NCBI GenBank assembly: GCA_903878805.1
Contig: CAIRJF010000024.1
Location: 1-63,347, forward strand
DNA length: 63,347 bases
Reading direction: 5' to 3'
From: an uncultured Verrucomicrobia subdivision 3 bacterium
Lineage (GTDB): Bacteria > Verrucomicrobiota > Verrucomicrobiia > Limisphaerales > UBA11358
Shown piece by piece: positions 54,964 through 63,347 of the stretch. The notes below the pieces were generated by a model. It made no database searches, was not told where the DNA came from, and saw nothing but the letters and a program-made list of their open reading frames with translations. Made by a program: the position numbers and the translations under genes. The number at the start of each line of letters is the position of its first letter. Within the stretch, counting starts at the first letter, position 1.

Positions 54964-56691
54964 TTAAATCGCACCGGCTTCCGGCGGCCATTCCAGCCGC
55001 ACGCCGTCATTACGCAGCAGTTTCTGGAAGTCCGCCAGCAGTTCCGTTTTATTTCTCACTTCGCGCGGCGATTTTTTTTGCGTGACACAAAACGCCGCAA
55101 GTGCGCCAGCCGCCTCGCCGATGTTCCATTCGATTGGGTGAAGGCGGTAACAGCCGTTCGTGAGATGCGTCACGCCGAGGTTTTTGCACGCGGGCAGAAG
55201 ATTTTCCACGCGACGCGGAATCAGCGCGCCCAGTGGAATCTGAAACGGCAGTGTGCTGCCGAACCGCGCGTGGTCGCCGGTCGTCGTAATGTGTAAATCC
55301 ATGTGGTAGCTGCCGATGCCGACCGAATCCGCAAACGGCGTCGCGCGCACCGCCTCCCTGTCAAGGCCGGTTTCTTTCATCCGCGCGTCGGTGGTGACGT
55401 TCTGTTCGCACACGGTAAACTCAGCTTTGATCCGCCGACCTTCGCGGATGTAAGGATATTTCGTCAGGCCGTCCGTTGTGCCAACCACATCAGGGCGCAG
55501 GCGCAAACCCTTCCAGCCCGCGCCGCCATCCGGTCGCGGCGCTTCGGTTTGTAACCAGTAAAATAAGGAGAGGCTCAACTGCTTCGCGCGTTCGAGATGT
55601 TTTTTTGCCTCGGCCTCGCTGACGTCGCAAATCAGGCCGAAGGAATAATCATTCTGCGGCCAGTTGGCGACCGACATATCGCCGCGATAGAATCCCGACG
55701 CGAACAATTCCCGATCTGCGATGCGGCGGTAAGTCCAGAAACCTTTGCGCACCTCCGGGTCGAAGCCGATTTTTTTTGAGTCATTTTCCTCGAAGCTCAA
55801 GAAGCGGTAATTTTTCTGCGCCGAAGTGCTCATCGTGAAGTCGTGCCAGAACGAGTAATCACGCGGCTTGTCAATCGTGTGATCCTCGCCCGCGAGATAA
55901 TCCATCGCGAAACAAAAAGTGAAGCCTTGTAAATTATTCGGCTCAGCCTTCGCTTTTGCATGCGGCTCGCCGGTTTCAGATTTTGCCTCAGCACCAATGG
56001 CATATTCCGTTTTCGTCAGTGGCAGCAGATCGCCCTGCTCCGTCGCATCGGCAAAAAATGGCGCGCGCAATACGACCTCGTTGCCTGAATCCAAATTCAA
56101 AACGCGCACGGCCTCCACGCGGTCACCGTTCGTCGCGGCACCGACGGCTTTGTGATTCAACAAAATTTGCAGTTGTCCGTTGCCAAGATACGGCGCAAGC
56201 ATTTCGTAAAGCGCCGCAAGCGCCACGCGCGGCTCACAGCCGATGCGCGAAACCCAGCAGTTGCCGGGATTGAAAAATTTATCCGCGCGCGCCTTTTCGG
56301 TGAGCGGATAATTGCGGCGATAAAAATCGCGGATGCCCGTGCGAAATTTCTGGTAGCTGCGCGTGCCGCCAAAAGTTTCAACCCACTTGTTTTCGTCGGG
56401 CGGCACGGCTTGTTGCGTGATCTGTCCGCCAATCCAGTCGGTTTCTTCCGTCAAAATGACGTTCAGACCATTGCGCGCCGCCGCGAGTGCCGCCGCGCAA
56501 CCGCCGAGTCCGCCGCCGATGATGATGAGGTCGGCAGCCATTTCCTTCGCGCGGGTGGTCGAGGCATCGGCAGGCGCGGGATTTTTTTCATCCGCGGCCA
56601 GCGCCGCACTCGCGGAAAGAATCAACGGAGCCGCGAGCGCCGCCGTTTTGAAAAAATCGCGCCGCCCGATTTGGTTTTTGGAATGGTTCAT
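54964..56691 (-). CDS. Tat-exported FAD-dependent oxidoreductase
   Basis: A 575-residue flavoprotein of the PF12831 family. A Tat signal opens it (QIGRRDFFKTAALAAPLIL). The FAD-binding motif is IIIGGGLGGCAAALAAA (56-72, G-x-G-x-x-G at 59-64), followed by GQITQQAVPPDENKWVE and the second FAD contact PFFADATEQGDLL. It is a single-domain relative of its downstream neighbour, which has added binding domains. Acting on sugars in the periplasm is suggested by the signal and the cluster. The gap to the DUF5009 gene upstream is 1 bp and to the next FAD gene 5 bp. Confidence 0.86.
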   Translation of the reverse strand: MNHSKNQIGRRDFFKTAALAAPLILSASAALAADEKNPAPADASTTRAKEMAADLIIIGGGLGGCAAALAAARNGLNVILTEETDWIGGQITQQAVPPDENKWVETFGGTRSYQKFRTGIRDFYRRNYPLTEKARADKFFNPGNCWVSRIGCEPRVALAALYEMLAPYLGNGQLQILLNHKAVGAATNGDRVEAVRVLNLDSGNEVVLRAPFFADATEQGDLLPLTKTEYAIGAEAKSETGEPHAKAKAEPNNLQGFTFCFAMDYLAGEDHTIDKPRDYSFWHDFTMSTSAQKNYRFLSFEENDSKKIGFDPEVRKGFWTYRRIADRELFASGFYRGDMSVANWPQNDYSFGLICDVSEAEAKKHLERAKQLSLSLFYWLQTEAPRPDGGAGWKGLRLRPDVVGTTDGLTKYPYIREGRRIKAEFTVCEQNVTTDARMKETGLDREAVRATPFADSVGIGSYHMDLHITTTGDHARFGSTLPFQIPLGALIPRRVENLLPACKNLGVTHLTNGCYRLHPIEWNIGEAAGALAAFCVTQKKSPREVRNKTELLADFQKLLRNDGVRLEWPPEAGAI

Positions 56692-56692
56692 T

Positions 56693-58141
56693 TTAAGTCC
56701 GCCAGAAAATTTTTCGCCGCGTTAGAAAGCTGACGGTCAGCGCCATCAGCAAAGTAACAATCGCACCTTTCCAGAAACCGCGCCACGGCGTCGTGGCAAA
56801 GTGCGTCAGTAATTTGTCCGCACCGACGAGCGCGAGGACAGGCGTGATGAAATTATTGATGCCCGCGTAGGCAATCATCGGGTTCTGACCGTTGTCAATC
56901 AACAGTGCCAGCCATCGCTTTTGCCGCCACACTTCAATCAGAATCGAGAACCCGATGAAAACGCAAATCGCCAGGCCGGACGTGACAAAATAATAGCTCA
57001 ACGTGGGATGATCTTTTTTGATGCCGCCTTCCCACGGCTCGAACACGAGGCCGAGCACGAGCCAGTAAATGGCCCAGTTAAAAAGTTTTTGAAACAGTTT
57101 TTCCGTTTCGTCCAGCGGATGTTGCAGCAGCATCCAGCCGATGAAGCAAAGCGCAAAGTCGAGCAACGTCGTTTCGATGAGCCAGCGTCCCTTCAGGCCG
57201 ATAAGCGTGACGAGCACGAGCGCAATCATCGTCAGCAGAATTGCAGCGCAGTGCGCGAGCGGCCACTTTTTTGCACCCGAAATTTTTTGGACGGCATCAC
57301 GGCGCGTCCATTGCAAGATCAAATCACCAGCGATGGTTCCGGGAATGACGATGCAAAGGTATTGCAGATAATAGAGCTGATAAATCCACGGCAGCGGCGA
57401 CGCGCGCCAGAGGTCATGCACCCAGCCATCCGTCGGCGTCGGCAAATTTGAGAGGCGGATGGCAAAAACAATGCCCAGCAAGCCGAGGCGGAGCGTCAGG
57501 TTTTCGCGCGTGAACATCCACACGAGCGAGCCGAACACTGCCATGTTTGTTAGCACGATGATGATGATGTCGCTACGGACAAGCGAAAAGCCGGAGCCAT
57601 CGGGGTAAACGGTGAACGCACAAAATAAAATTGCCGCAAGCCAGCCGGCGGCACGAATGGAAAATTTCACCACGCGCGGCCACGCTTCCGGCAAGCGCGT
57701 GAGGATGGGAAACAGAATTAAAAATCCGAGCAACGCAACGAGCCACGTTGCTGTCATTGGATGATTGTTCATCGTGTAAGGCCGGATGAGCTGCACAAAT
57801 AACGCGAAGAAGCCAAGCAAAAACCCGCGTTCGGCGACGAACAAAAATAATTTCCATGGCGCAGTTTTATTTTCCATGCGCCGCGACAGTGCCAGCGGAA
57901 ATGCCGCGCCCATCGAAAACAGAAAAAAGGGAAACACCAAGTCCACCCACGAAATACCGGGCAGACTGGCATTGAACTGAAACGTGGGCGGCGGTTCCTG
58001 TGCGTGATACATCCAGCTCGGCAGCGCGTTCGCGTCAAACGGCATCTGGCCGGACAGCAGCATCGCGAGAATGGCCAGACCGCGCAAGGCGTCGAGCGCG
58101 AGCGCGCGGCTCGCGACGGGGGTGCTGGAGTTTTGGGTCAT
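56693..58141 (-). CDS. DUF5009/HGSNAT-like membrane acyltransferase
   Basis: A 482-residue inner-membrane protein with about eleven helices. The opening ALALDALRGLAILAMLLSG is typical of the heparan-alpha-glucosaminide N-acetyltransferase/YeiB-like superfamily, and ISWVDLVFPFFLFSMGAAFPLAL is the family's second signature (core WVDLVFPFFLFSMGAA). Eukaryotic HGSNAT carries acetyl groups across a membrane to a terminal amino sugar. A GTG at 58162 is possible, but the ATG at 58141 has GGGGAAAA upstream and was chosen. It sits between the sugar-isomerase-like lipoprotein and the FAD enzymes, so acetylation of a periplasmic glycan is a reasonable guess. Confidence 0.8.
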   Translation of the reverse strand: MTQNSSTPVASRALALDALRGLAILAMLLSGQMPFDANALPSWMYHAQEPPPTFQFNASLPGISWVDLVFPFFLFSMGAAFPLALSRRMENKTAPWKLFLFVAERGFLLGFFALFVQLIRPYTMNNHPMTATWLVALLGFLILFPILTRLPEAWPRVVKFSIRAAGWLAAILFCAFTVYPDGSGFSLVRSDIIIIVLTNMAVFGSLVWMFTRENLTLRLGLLGIVFAIRLSNLPTPTDGWVHDLWRASPLPWIYQLYYLQYLCIVIPGTIAGDLILQWTRRDAVQKISGAKKWPLAHCAAILLTMIALVLVTLIGLKGRWLIETTLLDFALCFIGWMLLQHPLDETEKLFQKLFNWAIYWLVLGLVFEPWEGGIKKDHPTLSYYFVTSGLAICVFIGFSILIEVWRQKRWLALLIDNGQNPMIAYAGINNFITPVLALVGADKLLTHFATTPWRGFWKGAIVTLLMALTVSFLTRRKIFWRT

Positions 58142-58168
58142 CACATTTTCCCCAGCCAGCACTAATGA

Positions 58169-59029
58169 TTAGACTTTGCCGAGTTTTTGCAAAGCGGCGA
58201 ACGTGCGGCGCATGGTTTCGAGCGGCTGGGAGCTGGTCTCATGTTCCATGACATACCACTGTGTGCCACCGGTGGTTTCACAGATTTCAAACACGCTCGT
58301 CCAGTCAATTTTGTCCTCGCCGACGACCGCTTCCGGGCCGCCGCCGTTGGGTTTGATATGGATGCTGCGGGTGCGACCGGGAAATTTTTTTAGTTCCGTA
58401 ACGGGGTCGCCGCCGCCGTCCACGCAATTGCTGGTGTCGAGCTGCAAGATGACTTCGGGATTGGTGTTCTCGCCAAAAATTTCCCACGGCCGTTCGCCTT
58501 CGACCGGATGAAAATCGTGCCAGTGGGAATGATAGCCAATCGAAAGTCCAAGCGGTGCGAGCTGCGCGGCGATCTCGTTGAATTTTTGCGCCTTCTCAAT
58601 CCAGATGGCCCGCGTCGCACCGCTCATGTCGGGCACGATGATAAATTTGTTGCCGAGGGTCTGGTTGAACTCAATCGTGGCCGACAGTTTGTCCGGCGAC
58701 AAAACCATTTCCGACGGTGTGTGCGAGCCGCAGGCCACGATGCCGTTGTCGTCGAGCGTTTTTTTGATGTCGGTGGCAGAATATTTCCAATAGCCGGCAA
58801 ACTCCACGCCCGCATAACCTATTTTGGCAATTGCAGCGATGGTGCCGGGAAAATCCTTTTTGCAATCTTCCTTCACGGAATAAAGCTGCACGCCGACGGG
58901 AATTTTCTTTTTCATCGCGCAGCAGGATTTGCTGGTGGCGCAACCGGCGAAGCCAAGCGATGCGCCTGCGACGCCGAGCGCGGAGAGCTGGAGAAACTGA
59001 CGGCGGGCAATGTTTTTGGGGGCTTTCAT
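58169..59029 (-). CDS. Exported sugar isomerase/epimerase-like lipoprotein (AP_endonuc_2 fold)
   Basis: A 286-residue TIM-barrel protein of the xylose-isomerase-like type. The N-terminus combines a twin-arginine stretch (NIARRQFLQLSALG) with a lipobox FAGC (C30), so it is probably a Tat-exported lipoprotein. The barrel shows VGVQLYSVKEDC, YAGVEFAGYW, GYHSHWHDF, ILQLDTSNCVDGGG and SIHIKPN, with the His, Asp and Glu ligands expected for a divalent metal. Members of this family next to Gfo/Idh/MocA genes in Bacteroides act as 3-keto-glycoside lyases. The frame opens at 59185 inside the next gene; the ATG at 59029 starts the signal. Confidence 0.82.
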   Translation of the reverse strand: MKAPKNIARRQFLQLSALGVAGASLGFAGCATSKSCCAMKKKIPVGVQLYSVKEDCKKDFPGTIAAIAKIGYAGVEFAGYWKYSATDIKKTLDDNGIVACGSHTPSEMVLSPDKLSATIEFNQTLGNKFIIVPDMSGATRAIWIEKAQKFNEIAAQLAPLGLSIGYHSHWHDFHPVEGERPWEIFGENTNPEVILQLDTSNCVDGGGDPVTELKKFPGRTRSIHIKPNGGGPEAVVGEDKIDWTSVFEICETTGGTQWYVMEHETSSQPLETMRRTFAALQKLGKV

Positions 59030-59075
59030 TTTGAAAATGCTGGCAGAGAAATGTTCGCTAGCCAGCGAAATTATT

Positions 59076-60401
59076 TTAACCGCGCCGCATTCCGGGCAGA
59101 TGCCAAGGCTTGCGATATTTGACGCTGACGAGCTTGTCGGCGATATGGTCGTCCACGACTTTTTCCTCGACGCTGTCCCAAACAATTTTGTGGTCGGTGC
59201 GGTAGGCGATGTTGCCGAGATGTGCTAGCGTGGAAATCCGGTGGCCGATTTCAAGATTCAGAACCGGCTGCTGGCGTGAGGAACAGCAGTCGAGAAAATT
59301 CCGCACATGCGCCTTGCGTGGATCCTGACCGGTAGAACGGTGGCGCTGCGACGGGATGTTCGCTTTCTTCGGTTCGGTAATGAGTTCCCAGCCGGTGTCA
59401 TTGAGAATGATGTTGCCCTCGGTACCGTGCCATTCGATGCCCCAAGAACGACCATTCAGTCCGTTATTGATGCCCGCGCGATGTTCCCAGATGAGCTGGT
59501 AGCTCGGAAATTCATAAAGGGTCACGAGCGAATCAGGCGTTTCAGAGTCGTCGTCGTAAATAAATTTACCGCCGGCGGCGCTGACTGATTTTGGACTTTC
59601 CGGTGGGAGGCCCATCGAAGCCATGTTCAGCAAATGGACGCCCCAGTCAGTCATCAAGCCGCCGGCATAATCCCAAAACCAGCGAAAATTGTAATGGAAC
59701 CGATTTTGATTGAATGGTCGTTCCGGCGCGGGGCCCAGCCAGAATTCGTAATCCACACCGGCGGGCACCGGGCCGTCGGGAATGTGGCCAATGTTCGGCT
59801 GCCAGTCGAGAAACGCCCACGCGCGTGCGAGGCTGACCTTGCCGAGCTTGCCGGAGCGGATAAGCTCCGTCGCTTCGATGATGTGCGTGGAGCTACGCCA
59901 CTGCGAACCCATCTGCACCACGCGATTGTATTTGCCAGCGGCGGTTAGCATCGCGCGACCTTCATCAATCGTCTTGGCGAGCGGCTTTTCCGTGTAAATA
60001 TCTTTGCCCGCTTGTGCGGCCATGACCATCGGCAGCGCGTGCCAGTGATCCGGCGTGGCAATCAACACGATGTCCACGTCCTTGCGATCTAGCACGCGGC
60101 GAAAATCTTTGACGGTGTCCGGCGCCTGGCCACGCTTGTCCTGGCAGATGGCGACGACTTTGGCTAGTTGCGCATCGTCAATATCACAGGCAACCACGCA
60201 ATCCACTTCCGGATTCAGGAAAAAGCATTTCAGGTCCACCTGCCCCTGCCCGCCGCAGCCGATGAGGCCGAGACGGATTTTGTCATTCGCGCCCGGCTCA
60301 CCCGCGCGGGCGGTGCGGATGAACGGCGTTTGAAAGGTTCCCGCCGCAATCGCGGCGAGTGCAGTTTGCCCAAGGAATTTTCTGCGCGTGAGGTTTTTCA
60401 T
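59076..60401 (-). CDS. Tat-exported Gfo/Idh/MocA oxidoreductase
   Basis: A 441-residue NAD(P)-type sugar oxidoreductase. The Tat signal (LTRRKFLGQTALAAIAAGT) is followed by the Rossmann motif LGLIGCGGQG (44-53), the acidic DID at the end of strand 2, IATPDHWHALPM and the catalytic-site EKP of YTEKPLAKTI. The C-terminal domain has WDYAGGLMTDWGVHLLN. Exported family members keep their cofactor tightly bound. Beside an AP_endonuc_2-type lipoprotein it matches the gene pair that oxidises a glycoside at C3 and then eliminates the aglycone in Bacteroides. That role is inferred here. Confidence 0.88.
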   Translation of the reverse strand: MKNLTRRKFLGQTALAAIAAGTFQTPFIRTARAGEPGANDKIRLGLIGCGGQGQVDLKCFFLNPEVDCVVACDIDDAQLAKVVAICQDKRGQAPDTVKDFRRVLDRKDVDIVLIATPDHWHALPMVMAAQAGKDIYTEKPLAKTIDEGRAMLTAAGKYNRVVQMGSQWRSSTHIIEATELIRSGKLGKVSLARAWAFLDWQPNIGHIPDGPVPAGVDYEFWLGPAPERPFNQNRFHYNFRWFWDYAGGLMTDWGVHLLNMASMGLPPESPKSVSAAGGKFIYDDDSETPDSLVTLYEFPSYQLIWEHRAGINNGLNGRSWGIEWHGTEGNIILNDTGWELITEPKKANIPSQRHRSTGQDPRKAHVRNFLDCCSSRQQPVLNLEIGHRISTLAHLGNIAYRTDHKIVWDSVEEKVVDDHIADKLVSVKYRKPWHLPGMRRG

Positions 60402-60462
60402 TTATTCAAAAAGCTCCCGCCGCCAGGGATGGCCCGACGGCAGGATGCGTCAGAAACCAACC

Positions 60463-63347
60463 CTATTGGGTGATGACGCGATAGAACCGGCTGGCACCCG
60501 AGGCGGTCGTGTCGGAATAGGACGCGGTCTCTCCGGTCGTCGGCACTGGCGAACCAAGATTAGTCCACGTGGCGTCGAGCAAGTTGTTTTTGAACTGCAC
60601 TTGATAGCTATGGCCGACGAAGGTGTTGTTCCAAGTGATGGTCACGTTGCCGGGCGCATAGGCCACACTGGTCAGCACAACTCCGGGCGCAGCCGGCACG
60701 CCGTAACTGAAGGCGGTGATGCCGTTGTTCACGTCAAGGGCCAGGCCCAAACCATAACCTGCGCCTTGGATTGTCCGCAGCGTGGTCACGGCATTGTCCT
60801 GCGAGTTGATGTTATCCGAACCGAAAAACGCCTGTTCAAAGAGCGCCGGTGGGTTGGTGTTGCCGCTCAACAAATACAGCTGCACGTCGTTAGGAGTGTC
60901 GCTGAAATTCACGCCGCCAAGGATGCCGGCCGGGACATCCACACCAATGCCGCCAAAGGCCGATGGCATGCTTGAATAAACCAGCGAGGCGCCAGCTGTC
61001 CACGTCGCGCGGCTAAAAGCCACTTTGCGGAGCAGATAACCGGGACTCTTGGTGTAGAACGAGTCGCCGTCGCCAAACGCGATGCCCTGACCGCTGAAGC
61101 CGGCGGGCACATTGGTCACGGCGATCAGGTTGGGCGTGAAAGTGGAACCGTCGGTTGTGGTGAATAACACTACATTCGTTCCGCTGTAGGAGCCGATGAG
61201 AATTTCCGTGTTCACCCCGGAGCCGCGCACGGCCATGGTATCGCCCCAGCGGTCGCCAGAGCCACTGCCAGGGTCGCCGCCAGCGCCACCACCGTAAGCG
61301 TAAGATCTTGGCGAGCCGCCGGGTGGAGCCGTCACAATGGAATAACCCGTGCCCGAAATAGCCAGATTTCCGGCATAGAGTGTGCCGTCATCGGCAACGG
61401 CGATTTGATCGAAAAGCCAACTGTTATAACCGCCATTGAAAACGCCGAGAACATTCAGATCAGATATATAGCTGCCATTGCTAAGATTGAGCACATGGAT
61501 GTTGTTATGATCAGCTACGTAAACATAGCCAAAGTTAGTGTCAAAAGCCAGACCTCGGGTCTGATAGGAGGAAGCATCAAGGAAGGCCAGGCTTCCGCCG
61601 CCGGGCACGGTCCAGAGCTGCGTGACTACCACACTGGTGGTGGGCACCAAGACCGTGAGGAGCGCGGGCGGCGCGCTGGTGGCATAACCGGCAACATTAT
61701 GCACGACCACTTGATAATAGCCTGCCTTGTTCAAGCCTGGATAGTTCAGCGTGTAATTGCCACTATTGGCACCACTGATGTTGGCGAAAGGCCCATTGCT
61801 GCTGGTGCTGAACTGCCATTGATAATATAGCGGCAATGAACCGGACACACTCGCGCCAAAGGTTAGCGACGGATTGTTGGTATAAGTGCTCTGGCTGGCC
61901 GGCGGAATGGTGACATTCGGCGCGGTGGTCGGCGGCGTGCCGTAGGTTAGGCCAACCAGTCCGTTGTTGACGTCCAACGCGAATAACTTCGGGTATTTCA
62001 TGGCTATGGCGACATTGGCGTTGCCGTTGCCGTTGGCCGTGGCGAAGAAGGCCTGGTCATAAAGCACCGGCGCGTCGGCGGAACCCGTCAATTGATAAAG
62101 CCTCACGTCGTGCGGCGTATCCGCGAGGTCAACTCCCGCCATGAGGTTGTTTGCGGGATCAATGCCAACGCCAACTTGATAAGTTGGGATTTTACCCGGA
62201 TTGGGATAATCCAAAATCACACCGCCAACTAAATTCACCCGGTCGAAGGCAATTTGATAGAGATGCCCCAGATTGGCTTTGGCCCAAAGGGTATCACCTG
62301 CACCAAAGGCAATGCCATTCTGAGCGAAACCGAGTGGCGCATTAGTAATCGTGATGTAAACGCCGCTGAAATTGACCCCGTCCGCAGTAGTCAGCAAGGC
62401 TACATTTGTGCCGCCATAGGATCCGAGCAGAATTTCCGTATTGATTCCGGCGCCACGAATATCCATGGTGTCACCCCAGCGGTCGCCACCACCCAAAGAG
62501 CCGCTGTCCACAAATGCCTGGCTGCCAGCCGCGCCGTTCGTCGGCGCGGGCCAACTGTAAAGGGTAAAGCCGGTGCCAGGAGTGCCCGACGGCAAGTTGC
62601 CCGCATACACCACGCCATCATTGGCGATTTTAACTTGGTCCAAGGCATAGGTGCCGCCGTTGACACCGCTGACGTTCAAAGTGCCGATGTTGGTGCCGGT
62701 ATTGGCGTCAAGAATGTAAAGGCCGGCACCACCGCTGACGCTGGATACAACTAGCCGCTGCCGGTTTGTATCATAACCCAACCCGCGTGTATTATTGTCA
62801 GTGGCAAGATAGGAATAGCCCGCCGTGCCGACCGCAACTCGCCAATTTTGGGTAACTACGGTGCTTACTACTGCCGGCAAGGTCGTAACCAGAACAACGG
62901 AGCTCGTAATAGAACCGGCCAGGTTGGTTATAATCACTTCGTAATAATTTGTGGACACCGAGGAGATGGTGTAGTTCAAGCTATTGGCCCCGGCAATATT
63001 GGTAAAGCTGCCGGCAACCGCCGCATTGGTAGCCAACCACTGATAAGAAAACGGCGCCGTGCCAGTAACAGCTACACTCAAGGTGTAAGGCGGATAGGCG
63101 GTGGCACCAACCGGCTGTGTAGTAATCGAGGGTGGAATGATCCTGGCTGCGCTGACATTCACTTGAAATGCCTGTAAATTATTTGCGGAGTTAAGCGCAT
63201 AAAGATAGCCTCCGCCCAAGGCGGCGCCGCCGGTCAAGTTGGCGTTGCTGGCGGCGGTGTAATTCGTCGAGGCTAACAAGACCGGACCGCTGGCAAAATT
63301 GAAACTGTAAAGCTGACCGTAATAACTCTGGCTGCTCCCACTCGTGC
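60463..63347 (-). CDS. Large secreted protein with duplicated propeller-like modules (5' end outside window)
   Basis: At least 961 residues; the reading frame is open to the window edge, so the start is missing. Two Ig-like segments (YQWLATNAAVAG; YYQWQFSTSSNG) precede two copies of a roughly 300-residue module. Both modules carry TRGL-x-(F/Y)DTN, (V/I)-x-x-L-x-x-x-(T/S)G, VVTQ-x-W, GDRWGDTM, GINTEILLGSY or GVNTEILIGSY, then QNGIAFG or GQGIAFG, and end LFALDVNNGL or LALDVNNGI. The pattern resembles DUF4623-type beta-propellers of Verrucomicrobia. The C-terminal beta domain ends SRFYRVITQ. It is the first visible gene of the cluster, 61 bp before the Gfo/Idh gene, and probably binds glycans at the surface. 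Confidence 0.72.
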   Translation of the reverse strand, partial: TSGSSQSYYGQLYSFNFASGPVLLASTNYTAASNANLTGGAALGGGYLYALNSANNLQAFQVNVSAARIIPPSITTQPVGATAYPPYTLSVAVTGTAPFSYQWLATNAAVAGSFTNIAGANSLNYTISSVSTNYYEVIITNLAGSITSSVVLVTTLPAVVSTVVTQNWRVAVGTAGYSYLATDNNTRGLGYDTNRQRLVVSSVSGGAGLYILDANTGTNIGTLNVSGVNGGTYALDQVKIANDGVVYAGNLPSGTPGTGFTLYSWPAPTNGAAGSQAFVDSGSLGGGDRWGDTMDIRGAGINTEILLGSYGGTNVALLTTADGVNFSGVYITITNAPLGFAQNGIAFGAGDTLWAKANLGHLYQIAFDRVNLVGGVILDYPNPGKIPTYQVGVGIDPANNLMAGVDLADTPHDVRLYQLTGSADAPVLYDQAFFATANGNGNANVAIAMKYPKLFALDVNNGLVGLTYGTPPTTAPNVTIPPASQSTYTNNPSLTFGASVSGSLPLYYQWQFSTSSNGPFANISGANSGNYTLNYPGLNKAGYYQVVVHNVAGYATSAPPALLTVLVPTTSVVVTQLWTVPGGGSLAFLDASSYQTRGLAFDTNFGYVYVADHNNIHVLNLSNGSYISDLNVLGVFNGGYNSWLFDQIAVADDGTLYAGNLAISGTGYSIVTAPPGGSPRSYAYGGGAGGDPGSGSGDRWGDTMAVRGSGVNTEILIGSYSGTNVVLFTTTDGSTFTPNLIAVTNVPAGFSGQGIAFGDGDSFYTKSPGYLLRKVAFSRATWTAGASLVYSSMPSAFGGIGVDVPAGILGGVNFSDTPNDVQLYLLSGNTNPPALFEQAFFGSDNINSQDNAVTTLRTIQGAGYGLGLALDVNNGITAFSYGVPAAPGVVLTSVAYAPGNVTITWNNTFVGHSYQVQFKNNLLDATWTNLGSPVPTTGETASYSDTTASGASRFYRVITQ

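Overview
The window looks like a chromosomal segment from a Verrucomicrobiota bacterium, probably of the Limisphaerales/Pedosphaera type. This is inferred from the gene content and not from a marker gene: large secreted LamG/Ig-like and golvesin-type proteins with a shared C-terminal domain, a GntR-LacI fusion regulator, several Tat-exported sugar enzymes, few clear Shine-Dalgarno sequences and moderately high GC. No rRNA, CRISPR array or replication origin was seen.

Layout. 0.15-3.8 kb: a secreted LamG protein diverges from an AraR-like GntR/LacI regulator, with a perfect 16-bp palindrome between them. 3.8-11.5 kb: a decayed integrative element beside a tRNA-Met(CAU) gene. It holds a RadC-like JAMM protein, a MoxR/CobS-like AAA+ ATPase translationally coupled to a CobT/VWA-like partner, an excisionase-like HTH protein, two genes truncated against each other at one junction, and an integrase that has lost its catalytic core. 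11.5-24.8 kb: housekeeping genes (3-methyladenine glycosylase, prohibitin-like protein, ClpP, BirA-CoaX, LeuRS) and a methyl-cycle locus in which an ArsR-methyltransferase fusion diverges from metK-ahcY, then an M61 peptidase and a DUF202-like protein. 24.8-35.4 kb: GH27 alpha-galactosidase, RdgB, SuhB, Kef-type antiporter, ValRS with a large inserted domain, citramalate synthase and a tiny CPXCG zinc protein. 35.4-47.7 kb: sialate O-acetylesterase, an aldolase/dehydrogenase fusion, a B12-binding-type radical SAM protein, a TrmH methylase, two nucleotide-sugar dehydrogenases flanking a TPR protein, MutT, and a tRNA-Ile2(CAU) whose 3' end overlaps mutT.

47.9-63.3 kb is one long codirectional minus-strand cluster with gaps of about 1-61 bp. 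In transcription order it carries a large secreted repeat protein (cut by the window edge), a Gfo/Idh/MocA oxidoreductase, a sugar-isomerase-like lipoprotein, a DUF5009/HGSNAT-like membrane acyltransferase, two exported FAD oxidoreductases, a GH92 alpha-mannosidase, a wrecked FucP-type sugar permease and a GH125 alpha-mannosidase. The content suggests extracytoplasmic oxidation and trimming of alpha-mannose-rich glycans, with the original importer lost.

The most unusual single observation is the valyl-tRNA synthetase. It keeps its catalytic motifs but carries about 160 extra residues between its two catalytic half-domains, and these resemble LPD3, a domain known from polyvalent proteins of phages and conjugative elements. 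Family assignments were made by reading the sequence from memory; no database search was run.
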